Of a stretch of DNA of 64,000 bases, positions 24,914-35,520 are shown piece after piece. The notes under the pieces are model-generated. The model worked only from the letters and a program-made list of their open reading frames with translations, did no database searches and had not been told where the DNA came from. The translations under genes and the position numbers were made by a program. Source of the DNA: Eriocheir sinensis (taxonomy: Eukaryota > Arthropoda > Malacostraca > Decapoda > Varunidae). The stretch lies in NCBI RefSeq assembly GCF_024679095.1, contig NW_026111753.1, positions 138,501 to 202,500 of the forward strand, in the 5' to 3' direction. Position 1 is the stretch's first letter. Each line of letters opens with the position of its first letter.

Positions 24914-24959
24914 GTTATTACTATTTTTATCATCGTTATTGCTATTATTTTTATCATTT
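24609..24959 (+). repeat. (ATT)n/(AGT)n compound array, 350 bp
   Basis: Mostly perfect ATT triplets with an AGT block at 24818-24857 and a few ATC words near both ends. Confidence 0.98.
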
Positions 24960-24961
24960 TA

Positions 24962-25070
24962 TTATGTGGATAGGGCAGCTCCGTGGGAGCTTATTCGGGG
25001 AGACCGTCGGTAGTAGAAGCGGCAAGTGTGTGAAGCCACGCGCCCCCGAGCGTCTGCTTCCCCATAGTTG
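24962..25070 (+). repeat. Hairpin-rich GC island between two (ATT)n arrays
   Basis: About 100 bp of GC-rich, CpG-containing sequence isolated between ATT arrays. It contains the perfect hairpin AGCTCC-gtg-GGAGCT (about 24977-24991), and CGGGG near 24998 can pair with CCCCG near 25048. Because it ends in (ATT)n on the plus strand it may be a short retroelement with an ATT-type tail. No tRNA boxes are visible. Confidence 0.45.
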
Positions 25071-25071
25071 A

Positions 25072-25170
<99 letters not shown>
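25071..25170 (+). repeat. (ATT)n microsatellite
   Basis: Perfect ATT array of about 33 copies directly after the GC island. Confidence 0.98.
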
Positions 25171-25208
25171 TCATTATTTTATTATACTGCTTTCAGATTT
25201 TTTTTTTT

Positions 25209-25210
<2 letters not shown>

Positions 25211-25265
<55 letters not shown>
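25211..25265 (+). repeat. (GT)n microsatellite
   Basis: Perfect GT array of about 27 copies. Confidence 0.97.
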
Positions 25266-25966
25266 GATACCTTATGTTCAGGAGTATGTACCTGTAAGCA
25301 TATCTATTTTAAAGTTCATTTGTAGCTTAGTGAAGTATAGCAAAAATAAAGTATGCCAGGAAACAAGTCAACTGTCAGTGGCCAGGCAGTCAGACAGTAA
25401 GGGAGTCGAGTTGGAAGTCCGCCAGTCATTCAGTATTTACGATCACGTTCTTCAAAACACTTAATATATACTCTTATCGGGGTATTAATGAGAATAAAGA
25501 TAAAAGGGGATAGTATAGCTACTGATTGGCATGTATTTGTCTTGACTTTACTAATAACATATAATTGGTCTTACAGCGCGAGGAGGTGATGACGATGATG
25601 ATGAGGATGAGGATGATGAGGAGGAGGATCAGTGTTTTCGACAAGTAATCATCCACCGCTCCCCACAGCCACCTATCTACCGACCCACCTACCTATTAAC
25701 CCCCGCATCCACCTACTTGCCAACCTGCCTTCATGCCTACTCACCGACTCAACCTTCCTTGCTACATGTTCGCTTGCCTGTCTACCTCCAGCGTGAGGGT
25801 GAGTGTTGCCTGGTGCTCTTGTGTTGTGTTGTTGGTAAATTTGTGTTGTAGCGTGGTGTATTGTTTTATGTTAGCTACCCCGTTATCGTAGTCAGCTCAG
25901 TGTTATCATGTTGACAGTGACACCCCCTGACTTTTTAATCTTTTTTTTCTCCTTCCTTTATAAACA
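25266..25966. other. Unique sequence with a short (GAT)n patch
   Basis: GATGATGAGGAT words at 25587-25628. Otherwise unremarkable. Confidence 0.5.

Positions 25967-26028
<62 letters not shown>
25967..26028 (+). repeat. (AC)n microsatellite
   Basis: Perfect AC array of about 31 copies. Confidence 0.97.
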
Positions 26029-26029
<1 letters not shown>

Positions 26030-27184
26030 CAGTTTCAGTAAAAATAAACACGTTAATCAAAGGATCACTCGGTCACAATCGAGCTGTATCTACTATTGGG
26101 TTTGGGCCGATTATTTTTTTAGCTTTTTATATTTTTATTTATTCTTTTTGCCTGGCACCGTCATCACTATTCATAATAATTTTGGAGTCCCGTGTGACAA
26201 GATAAACTGCTCTCATATTGACTCAATTTACAACAACGAAACGTGTGTTATTGATTGATGTCATAGTGTTTATATTACCAGTGCGTGTGTGTTTATTTAT
26301 TGCATGCTGCTGCTAACTGCTGACTAACTTGTATATCATTGTAAATCATTATCTTCGGCATCATCATCATCATAATAACTGCCATCATCATTGCCATCAT
26401 CATCATCATCATTATCCATATAATCATCATCATCATCATCTTTGTAGTTCTCCTCTTTTAAGTCACTTCTTCTTTTCATTATATACTGTCTTTATCTATT
26501 CATCCCCACTTCTTTTATTCTTAATGTCCAACTCTTGTTCATATTACACATACCCTGACCTGTTCACGCATTGATTTCAGTTGATATTTGATAATCTTTT
26601 ACGAAATAAGATATAGTAACTTAGTGTACGTTTCATTCATGCATAGACATTTGTTTTATCTTCTGTAATATTATTGTTATCGTTGGGTACCTTGGCCTTC
26701 TTCACTTGCCCCCTTGTTAAAGATTTTGTTTTGGTTCAACAGTCGCCCCCCTTTTTTTTCCCCTTTTAGTTTTCTTGTTATATTAACATTCGGCGATGAC
26801 GGAGTGACGTTGTATAATGAACGGTTTGGATGCACCATCACTTTGCTCATGCGTCTGTAATATTATATTTTCACGTCTCCTTCATGCACAGAACGTGTCA
26901 TAACATTGCCTTGTGGTGTGAAGGGCAATGTGAAGTCCTGTGACGGCCGTTAATCTGTATCGTTGTGACTGGGTAATGGATGGTGCGTCTGGCGTGTCAC
27001 TTCCCTGCTCCAGCGTTAAGCGATATTGTTGAGCTCTTTGCTCCTGTTGCTCTTCCTTGCTGCCTAAATCAAAGTTCATTGTCTTTGATGCCATTAACCA
27101 GAATGTTCTACAGATTTTGATATTACCAAATTTTGCATAAAAGCACGAAATGACATTACAATACAGAGTGTGTGATATCTGTTG
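26029..27184. other. Unique sequence, 1.1 kb, with degenerate (ATC)n
   Basis: ATC triplets cluster at 26355-26442. The 107-codon minus frame at 26882-27205 starts inside a CA array and has no recognisable domain. Confidence 0.5.
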
Positions 27185-27238
27185 CACACACACACACACA
27201 CACACACGGGCGGGTGTACATTATTCATTTACTTCATG

Positions 27239-27297
<59 letters not shown>

Positions 27298-27328
27298 GGG
27301 CGGGTGTACATTATTCATTTACTTCATG

Positions 27329-27367
<39 letters not shown>

Positions 27368-27404
27368 GCGCACGGACGCACACACACACACACACACACA
27401 CACA
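27185..27404 (+). repeat. Composite repeat: (CA)n plus 37 bp unit, two copies
   Basis: A unit gggcgggtgtacattatt...cttcatgataa occurs at 27207-27242 and again, identical, at 27299-27332, each flanked by CA arrays. The identity implies a recent duplication of microsatellite and unit together. Confidence 0.92.
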
Positions 27405-28328
27405 AGCAAAAGTGCGTAAAAATCACGTAGGAAATCAATGCAGTGTGTGAAATTTATTGTTCCAGTTGTTGCTGCTAAAATATCGCCAGTGACAACGTGC
27501 TTCAAAACTACAGCACGAGAGAAAAAAATGATTATGTGCATACAGCTGAGCCAAAAAAAAAAGTGAAAAAATAGAAAAGAAAAAAATATCAGCGTGACAC
27601 AGTGTCGCTTCCTCGACCACAAAGTTCCCATTATTTATGATTATCCAATAACAATTTCCGGACGTAATGGGGACAATTTGGGCGCAAGTACACTGGCAAA
27701 ATTACTTTCCTGATCTATGAAGCACACGGGCGCCCGGCTAACTAACTGCAAGCGTTCACGACAAACACACCGGTGATGGCGTGCTTGAGGGAATAGCCTG
27801 CACTTCACTGCATTATCATATTCATAGACAGGTGATGACATTAACCTGCCCTTCCCCCACCCACCTACATACCACTCCCTACCCACCTGCCCCCCTCTAC
27901 TACGTACCCACCTACCTATCTACCTGCTGTCATTAACTTCCCCCCACCCACCTGCATACCTACTCACCTACCCCCATGCCTACCTTCCTATATATACATA
28001 CCTGTTTCCCTCCCTCCCTGTTCCACTTTCTCCCTCGTTTACTCACCAGCCCATCAACCGATTCATAACGATTACAGACTATTTGATTTGATTTTGTATT
28101 TATGTTTCTTGCATACTCTCTTCTCTTCTTCTGGTTTTCCTTTCTTGTCTCTGGTTAATTTTCTTTCCCCTCGTAACGTTAATGGAAAGTATAAAACGAG
28201 TTGTTCTGTTAATCCTGGAGGTGGTGTTGATATTTTTACTTTGAAGGAGTTTCGTGCAGATGTCTGTGTGTCTCCAAGATTAAGGTTATACAAGTGAATG
28301 TGAGGTGAAAGGGTTAGTGTGTGTGTGT

Positions 28329-28333
<5 letters not shown>
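27405..28333. other. Unique sequence
   Basis: Includes a C-rich stretch with repeated CCACCTAC words at 27845-28060. No gene recognised. Confidence 0.5.

Positions 28334-28415
<82 letters not shown>
28334..28415 (+). repeat. (CT)n microsatellite, about 41 copies
   Basis: Perfect CT array. Confidence 0.98.
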
Positions 28416-28420
<5 letters not shown>

Positions 28421-28681
28421 TTTACGCTTTGACTTATTTCCGTCCGTCTCCTGTCCCCCCACACCCACACCCTCTTTCCTTTTTAGATTTCTTGCTCAGT
28501 ATTAATTCCTCACTGATACTGATTTTATGATAGCTTGTTTACCTGAAAACATCTGGGAAGCGAGATATACATGTTCTCTTTCTCTCTTTCTCACACACAC
28601 ACACACACTTCCCCACTTCCTCGTTATTATTCCATGGCTAAATACGGTATGTCTTTTAGTGTGCTTATCCTTGTATAGTGT

Positions 28682-28962
28682 GGGCATATGCTATAGCTGC
28701 GCATGGCCGCGGTGCTCATCTCCGTGGCATTTGCCCTTGAGTCTGTGGTGGGGAGAGCCCCGTACCCCGGGATACAGGGCCAATGTGACATCTGTGTTAC
28801 CACTGTTTACCTTCCCCAGGTTTCCCCAGGTACCCATTTATCGACCAACCCGAAATGGAGGATGAGCAGCTGGTTGAGCTGCACGCCGACTACCCGGGCA
28901 GGGAATCGATTCCGGACCCGCGGATTTGTAGCTAGACACGCTAACCACTAGACCACGGGGGC
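28682..28962 (-). mobile_element. tRNA-derived SINE
   Basis: On the minus strand it begins GCCCCCGTGGTCTAGTGG. The A box TGGTCTAGTGG is the reverse complement of 28945-28955 and a B-box-like GGAATCGATTCC is at 28902-28913, about the spacing found in tRNA genes. The A-box region resembles tRNA-Glu/Gly/Asp. A non-tRNA body of about 200 bp follows, ending near a GCATATGCCC word. The 3' part is shared with the two copies at 32.3-32.6 kb. There is no proper tRNA fold downstream of the D arm, so it is not a functional tRNA gene. Confidence 0.8.
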
Positions 28963-29127
28963 ATTCATACGTAATTCCAAATCTTTATTTGTGTGAGTGT
29001 GTGTGGGGGAAGAGGTGTAGGTCTGTTCCCGGGATGGGAGGGGCTGGCTTTAGACGTGTTCCAATAGAAGAAACAGATCAGTTAATGTAGGTGGATAAAG
29101 ATGAGTGTGTGGTGAGGATCGAAGGCG
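28963..29127. other. Unique sequence
   Basis: Nothing recognised. Confidence 0.4.
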
Positions 29128-29191
29128 TGTGTGTGTGTGTGTGTGGTGTGTGTGTGTGTGTGTGTGTGTTACTTTTTTCCCTTCTTTGTTT

Positions 29192-29234
<43 letters not shown>
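29128..29234 (+). repeat. (GT)n and (CT)n arrays
   Basis: GT at 29128-29170 with one interruption, then CT at 29194-29234. Confidence 0.96.
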
Positions 29235-29235
<1 letters not shown>

Positions 29236-29815
29236 ACCCACATCCACGCTCACATATTCAGATCTTGGCCTCTATTTCATCAATCACGGCATTAGTGTGG
29301 TTTAATGGAGTGTTCTTCCTTGTGTCGTCTGTGTGTGTCTTTTTGAAAGGATATGAAGAGAAAGAAGGATCAGGGCAGGAGAGTTTTCCCGATGACGCAT
29401 TTCCTGTACCCTCCCACTCGCATAATATCTTGTTTTTAATGGGGAGGAAATATCATCCCTAATTTTAGTTTTTATGTATGTGTTCCAGGGAAACGATGGG
29501 TTACTACGTCGCGTTGGCATGTAGTCTCCTTAAAGGCAAAGGTTACAGAGAAGGCTTCATGCATAAGTGAAACATTTGCTTCATCATATGGGTTGTGGTA
29601 GGGAAGACAGTGTGGTTGGTGGTGGGCGGCGGCAGCCCACGGGGTGTGCGGCAGCGCTCGCCTCACAGTTGCCACATGTTACCTCTTTTTTTTTTTTTTT
29701 TTTTTTTCCTCTTTTTATTGTCTGCCCCTCTAAACAACTCCCTGCCGGTGGTGATAGGGAAATATCTCAAAAGTGAAGAGGAGAACGTCTGTCTAGCGAT
29801 ACTTGTTTACTGAAT
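29235..29815. other. Unique sequence with a (T)n run
   Basis: A run of about 22 T lies at 29686-29707. Read on the minus strand it is preceded by AATAAA about 10 bases upstream, as in a retroposed 3' end, but no parent gene can be named. Confidence 0.35.
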
Positions 29816-29828
29816 TGAGGTCAGCTTT

Positions 29829-29915
29829 TGTGTGGTGATTGATTTGGTGTATGAATTTTTGAGTTTTTTTGTTTCCCCTTTCGCCGTATCCATTTTAAAA
29901 GGCTATCATGTGTGT

Positions 29916-29956
<41 letters not shown>

Positions 29957-30147
29957 CACCGTGGTTGATGTTATACGGTAATTATTAATTTTTGAGTCGT
30001 ATTTCCTTTCTTCATATCCATCCCGTTAGGTCATCGTGTATGTATCGTAGAGAGAGAGAGAGAGAGAGGCACTGGTTGATTTTATTACTTAAATTTTAGA
30101 CAGTTGTATTTTCTTTCTTCATATCATATTCCATCGCGTATGTATCG

Positions 30148-30200
<53 letters not shown>
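29829..30200 (+). repeat. Composite repeat: ~115 bp unit plus (GA)n, three copies
   Basis: Three diverged units share gttgatt-ttat, ttcctttcttcatatc-at, and catcgtgtatgtatcg followed by a GA array (ending near 29951, 30068 and 30200). Spacing is about 115-130 bp. Confidence 0.8.
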
Positions 30201-30202
<2 letters not shown>

Positions 30203-30560
30203 TCGGAGAGCACTGTGAGCGTGCGGCAGCGTAGTTCAGCCTGGCCCTCTCGGCTCTCGAGTGTATCGCAGTCATTAATATGTTATTTCAAGGTTACTTC
30301 AGAATCTCGCCATCGTGTGGTCATCGCGGCACAGGATGGGTGCGGCGCACCTCCCTTCCCTCGCCGCCTTGTCCTCCTGCAGCAGTACTAATAGGCACGC
30401 TGGGGCTGTACTTATCACGGAGGGTCGCGGAACAGCGGCGGGCAGGGCAGAAAACCTTACATCTACACGCTGTGGAATGGACTCAGTGGCAACCTCTCGC
30501 CCGGAGACAAGCAGACGCCCCAACCCTTTTAAAAATTCAGTTGCCGCTAAATTTATTTCG
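30201..30560. other. CpG-rich unique segment
   Basis: About 360 bp with dense CG dinucleotides and no tandem repeats, unlike its AT-rich surroundings. It could be a first exon/promoter or part of an unrecognised transposon. Frames of 60-95 codons overlap on both strands, but none has a recognisable domain. Confidence 0.3.
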
Positions 30561-30963
30561 GTAATTTATATGCAGTTTTAGAGGCTCATCCGTTAGCTCT
30601 GGTGCTTGGAAGTTTTGCCATCAGAATTATACGTGTAACAAATTTTCGTGTCCTAAACCGGAGAAAAAAAGAATACGTCGTTATTTACGAAGAGATAGAC
30701 GAATAATAACTCGAAATAGGGGCCGGTCGTATCTGCTGGCATTTACCACTAAAACGCTGAAGGGAAAGTTTAATTGGTAGGGCAGCATTGTGTAACGGAT
30801 TTGGGAGAAATTCACCGAATAAAACACGCTGATCAAACCCTAACAGCCCTGAACTAGGTTGAGCCATGAGGGGCCGGCCATCCCGCCAGCCGCCCCCAGC
30901 CCACCTTCAAAGGGGGCGGACAGCGGGGGCTAAATAAGTCCTTCCCACGTGTTTCCGGCGTCG
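30561..30963. other. Unique sequence, GC-rich at its right end
   Basis: AT-rich to 30860, then a GC-rich stretch (30865-30960). Nothing recognised. Confidence 0.4.

Positions 30964-31000
<37 letters not shown>
30964..31000 (+). repeat. (AC)n microsatellite
   Basis: Perfect AC array of about 18 copies. Confidence 0.96.
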
Positions 31001-31001
<1 letters not shown>

Positions 31002-31164
31002 GGCCAACACATGATACAAAAGAAAAACAACAACAACCAGACCAACAAACAAAGGCAGACGGGAAACTCAGCTGTACTTGTTATTGCTTATTATTGTTAC
31101 TGTTGTTATGGTTTTGTGAAATATTTTCATAATTTTTTTTGTCGTCACTACAAGAACAACAAAA

Positions 31165-31256
31165 AACTACTGCTGCTTCTACTACTACAACTACTGCTAC
31201 TACTATTACTGCTACCACTACTACTACTTCTACTATTACTACTACGACAACAACTT

Positions 31257-31302
<46 letters not shown>

Positions 31303-31333
31303 ACTACCACCACCACCAAGAACAACAACAATA

Positions 31334-31385
<52 letters not shown>

Positions 31386-31386
31386 T
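31165..31386 (+). repeat. (ACT)n compound array
   Basis: Mostly ACT triplets with ACA, CCA and GCT variants. It gives stop-free frames on both strands (Thr, Leu or Val homopolymers), none of which is coding. Confidence 0.95.
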
Positions 31387-31788
31387 CATTTCTTTTAATT
31401 TTTCGGTATATTCCTCCTCCTCCTCCTTATCATCATTATCATAACACTTTTGACGTTTTGATTTATAATTTCATCAATTTTCTCCCTGAGAGCGGTTCAG
31501 AGAACTGATAAAAGGGCTGTTATCTATGTTGACTTGTAATGTCCTTATTTTTATTTTTTTCATGCCTAGTAGACGACAATTTATAGTAAGTTATTAGTCG
31601 CATTGGGTTTGAAATTGCCAAATTATTGATTAGAAAATAATAATACCAGCACGTAAGCATCAGTATGGTGACAGAAGCTCGATTTTCTTACTTATTTTTT
31701 TTAGCATATTCCTTTATGTGGCTTAGTATTTTGCTTTATCTATTGCAATAACATTTTGCAATACTGCGTACCCCATACTTGTTTTTGC
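31387..31788. other. Unique AT-rich sequence
   Basis: Nothing recognised. Confidence 0.5.
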
Positions 31789-31795
31789 TATTATT

Positions 31796-31858
<63 letters not shown>

Positions 31859-31890
31859 ATCATCATCATCATCATCATTATTATTGCTAT
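31789..31890 (+). repeat. (TTG)n/(ATC)n/(ATT)n array
   Basis: About 20 perfect TTG triplets passing into six ATC triplets and ATT. Confidence 0.97.
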
Positions 31891-32069
31891 TATTTTATTA
31901 TTTTGATTGTCATTTTTATTTTGATCACTTATCAATCGCGTCGAAAAAAAGAAAAACAAAAAAAGACTAACCAGGAAGTGCAGGAGAGCAGAATGTAAGA
32001 GTCATCGTGATAAACAAGTGAATAATGGCGTGCTGGGGGGGGGGGGTAAGGGAAGGGGAAACCGTACAA

Positions 32070-32235
32070 AGGAACATTCCGAGAAACAATGAAACACTTC
32101 GGGTGGTGGAAGAGTTTAATTATCCAGCTGCAATAATAGGGGAGCGTGGGGGAAGGAATGAAGAAAAAGATTGCACAAGGCTGGAAGAAAGAAGCTCACA
32201 CAAGAAATTAAGGAAAGAAAATGACAAATGTGCAG
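32070..32235 (+). pseudogene. RTE-like LINE reverse transcriptase relic
   Basis: The frame reads NETLRVVEEFNYPAAIIGER, then GGRNEEK, and shifts by one base into IAQGWKKEAH. Endonuclease-reverse transcriptases of RTE-like LINEs carry a V-EEFKYLGS-I--(D/R)GG-EEEVK-RI--GW-KWRE block just after the catalytic core, and the correspondence is clear through the frameshift. Only this block is preserved. The relic begins a few codons after a G-run at 32035-32046. It is too short and broken to be active. Confidence 0.6.
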
Positions 32236-32341
32236 CATGTAGCTATGTGGGACGCTTTTAAAGAACAAGTTTTTTATTTTATTTTATTGAAATGGCTCGC
32301 AGTAATAGAAATTGCTGGGGAAAAAAAAAAGTCATGAGGCA

Positions 32342-32610
32342 GGAAAGGTAAAGGTGAAGTTAGGGGCATACGTTATAGCCACGCGTGACCTCGGTGCTCA
32401 TCTCTGTCACATTGGAACTTGAGCCTGTGGGGTGGGTGGGGTCGGGAAGAAGCGTGCAGGAAGAGGGAGTGAAGGATGGAAAGGTATAAGTTAAGTTGGG
32501 GATACACGTTGTAGCTGCGCGTGACCTCGGTACTCATCTCCGTCATTTTGGAACTTGAGCCTATGGGGGGGAAAGGAGCGCGCAGGAAAAGGAAGGGATG
32601 TGACTATATT
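32342..32610 (-). mobile_element. Two tandem head-less SINE fragments, 136 bp period
   Basis: ggaaaggtaa begins the first unit at 32342 and ggaaaggtat the second at 32478. Both contain the 3' body of the tRNA-derived SINE at 28.7 kb (ctcggtgctcatctc, gaacttgagcctgtgg on the plus strand). The tRNA head is absent, so they are truncated copies later duplicated in tandem, or a tail shared with another element. Confidence 0.75.
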
Positions 32611-33536
32611 TTTAATAAGTTTTGCGGCATTATGTATGTAGGAATAGTTTCAGTACCTAAGATCCTTTGCTAATCAGGCACGCACTAACATGAGAGGCTG
32701 GAGGAGAAAAAAAATCAAGTTATGAAAGACGCTTTAAAAAAGAAACAGGAAGGGAAGGGACATTAATAAGTTTATTTATTTATTTATTTTTAGTGTTAAG
32801 GCACCGTGTGTGTGAAATAATAATTTCAGTGTACCTAAATATTAAGTTACCACACAATATAAGAGGCTGGGGGATGGTACAAAGATAAGAATGATAACAC
32901 AAGGTATGAAAAATAAAGATGTTTACTGAAAAAATATCGAGAGGAAATGATAAAATTTATCTATATAATGACGTGTGTGGTTTTATCTGGAAAGCAGCAT
33001 GGAATGGAGAAGTTTGTTTGTTGAGAAATCATGCATGTAGGAGGATTTTTAGTGCCTATGATGTTTGATAACTCTTCTGAGGCACAAATAGGTAGAGTTG
33101 TAAAATTAGTTACCGAGGCAAGGAGGGAGGTTTATCATCGCGTTTCTTTTTGCTTGTTAGCAAAATAATACAGTCATTGACAGAGACAGCAGAGGACACA
33201 CTCAAAGGATGTAACAGACAAGAAAGATAATTATAAACCCCCTCTCATTTTTTCCTCGACGTGTTATCTTATCCGTGTGATACTCAACAAATATCTGTAG
33301 AGGTACACAATACCCTAATTTGTATTATATTTAGAAGGTCACTCAAGCTAAGTATAAGTGTTATTTCACGTGATGGCTAAAGGGTTTGAAGCTTCCTCTT
33401 CGTCTCTCTGAAGTGTCTTTTGCGGCTGTGAAAAAGTTAAAGAGACCCAATAATGCAAACTGTGGATAGTGGGCTCATGCAGTATGAATTACAGTAACCG
33501 AACTATGCTGAGGCCCACATGAAAAAAAAAAAAATG
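32611..33536. other. Unique AT-rich sequence, 0.9 kb
   Basis: A short TTTA run at 32770-32790. Nothing else recognised. Confidence 0.5.
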
Positions 33537-33569
33537 ATGGGGGAGCTGCGCTCTACCAGTTGCGCCACG

Positions 33570-33571
<2 letters not shown>
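33537..33571 (-). pseudogene. tRNA-like 5' half (SINE head or tRNA pseudogene)
   Basis: On the minus strand the sequence CGTGGCGCAACTGGTAGAGC matches a tRNA A box and D arm. No anticodon arm or B box follows; instead poly(T) appears at once. It abuts a GT/GA microsatellite. It is most likely the head of a truncated tRNA-derived SINE. Confidence 0.5.

Positions 33572-33613
<42 letters not shown>
33570..33613 (+). repeat. (GT)n-(GA)n compound microsatellite
   Basis: GT to about 33586, then GA to 33613, then a G-run. Confidence 0.95.
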
Positions 33614-33617
<4 letters not shown>

Positions 33618-34417
33618 GGGGGGATTAAGGGTCTTTTCTATCGTCGTCAACTTCTGCTTTATCATATGGATTGTGTGGGAAGGGCAGGGATACATGTTGA
33701 AGCGATCATTTCGGACCCAAGGTAAAGAAAGCTAAGTGGAGCTAAAGCAGGAAACAAAAGCAAAGGGGGAACAAAAGAAAAATGTATAGTGGCTAGTGTT
33801 TCGTATGATAAAAAGTTAAATGAAGGCATATAGATACTGCACTATTATAGCCATAGTTAGCAGTGAAGACAAATGGAGGGTAGGTATTGAAGGGATGCCT
33901 TGCATCATTTTAATATTCATATATCGATGGAAAGATGGTTAAGCTTGGAGAGGGTGGGTGCGAAAACGTCAATATGTTTGGGTTGATTGATGGTACGGGA
34001 GGCGAGAATCATTAATTAAGGGACAGAATAATGTTAAAAATATACAAATAACGATAAAGGATTAGAGGTTGACTGATAGTTGGAAAGTGTTTGGTACCCC
34101 TCCAAGTCCATACACAATTGTAGAAAACGTGACCAAAACATAAAGAACGGCCGAGGCTCGTCAGTGAATGCACAGACTCAACCATCTGAGAGGTGTGCCT
34201 AGTCAGGCCTCCACAGCTTAAATATTTCATGCTGGAATACCATTAACGGCAAAGTTGACGCCTTACTATACCGTTATCTTTGCATTGCTACATTTGAATA
34301 ATACAGGAGAATACTGGCTGTGGCTGGGGAGTGTACAAAGGGGGAGGAAGGGAAGGTAAATCGTGGGTCAATCAATGTTTCATCTTCTTTTTCCCTGTAT
34401 GTTCATCTACTTTGCTT

Positions 34418-34420
<3 letters not shown>
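33614..34420. other. Unique sequence
   Basis: Nothing recognised apart from a 28 bp word near 33655 that resembles one near 29576. Confidence 0.45.

Positions 34421-34484
<64 letters not shown>
34421..34484 (+). repeat. (AC)n microsatellite, about 32 copies
   Basis: Perfect AC array. Confidence 0.98.
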
Positions 34485-34486
<2 letters not shown>

Positions 34487-35124
34487 ATGTGTGCCTGATT
34501 CCTCTGAAATCAGAATCCGTATTGTTTTCGAAAGGGCAAAACTTTCATATATTTTTTTTCCCATCATCATGGCGCCACAATACAAGAAGACAACTTCCCG
34601 AAGAAGCATATCTAATCACAGCGTGATCATTTCATTCTGGCGCTTTTTTTCTTCAATGTACATAATATGCCCCCTCCCTGAATATTAAGAATGCCTCAAG
34701 AAATTCCCAAGCGGCGTCTTAAAAGTTGCCGTAATATACGTTTCCTTGGTATAAGAAGGGACCAAGGGGAGCTGTAATAATATGACGGGGTAGCGTAACT
34801 ATCGTGTTGAGCTAGTGGCCAGAGAAGCACGGCGACACTGGTGGCCTTTTTTTTTCTACCTCCCAGGTAATGTGATTTTTATCCTTAAAGGATTTTCTTT
34901 GTCGTTTATCTTCCCTTTTTAGCTCATTTATCGACATTGATACACTTCTAACTCCTTTTTTTGTTACAGTAATGTTGTAGTTACAAAGTGTATACGTGTT
35001 TGTGCTGGAATTTGTGCGTTTTCTATACCATCCCCGCATTGCCAAAGAAGGCAAATTTGAGGAGGGACTCACAATATTTCAGAACACTTACCATTGATCT
35101 TATTAATATCGTTATTTGTATATA

Positions 35125-35127
<3 letters not shown>
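34485..35127. other. Unique sequence
   Basis: Nothing recognised. Confidence 0.5.
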
Positions 35128-35184
<57 letters not shown>

Positions 35185-35278
35185 GTTATTATTTTTACTA
35201 TTATTATTATTATTTTTACTATTATTATTATTATTATTTATTATTATTATTATTATTATTACTATTGATAATAATAAC

Positions 35279-35310
<32 letters not shown>
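35128..35310 (+). repeat. (ATT)n/(AAT)n compound array
   Basis: ATT triplets with ACT and TTT interruptions switch near 35265 to AAT triplets that run up to the hairpin-rich element. Confidence 0.97.
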
Positions 35311-35520
35311 CCCTCAGAGACATGCCAGTCCTCGTCGACAACCGACTTGGTCGGCTAGATTTCGATCGCCGATAGAGTCTGTCTGTCGACACCCTGCTGG
35401 GCCGCCTTTGGCAAAGGCCCGTGCTCCCTCCTGTAGGGAGGGAGAAATCTTTTCCCTCTTAACGGGCCGTCTTCGGAAAAGAGCCCGTTTCCCCTAGTGA
35501 TACTAGGGGATAAAAATATA
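35311..35520 (-). mobile_element. Hairpin-rich short repeat ending in (ATT)n
   Basis: About 210 bp containing five consecutive inverted repeats: CCGAC-ttg-GTCGG (35342-35354), GGGCC/GGCCC with inner GCCTTTG-g-CAAAGGC (35399-35420), CTCCCTCC-tgtag-GGAGGGAG (35424-35444), AACGGGC/GCCCGTT with inner TCTT/AAGA (35461-35489) and CCCCTAGT-gat-ACTAGGGG (35491-35509). GTCGAC also occurs twice (35334, 35385). Read on the minus strand it begins in a T-rich stretch and ends in (ATT)n, as expected of a short retroelement with an ATT-type tail. No ORF and no tRNA boxes were found. I do not recognise the family. Confidence 0.6.
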
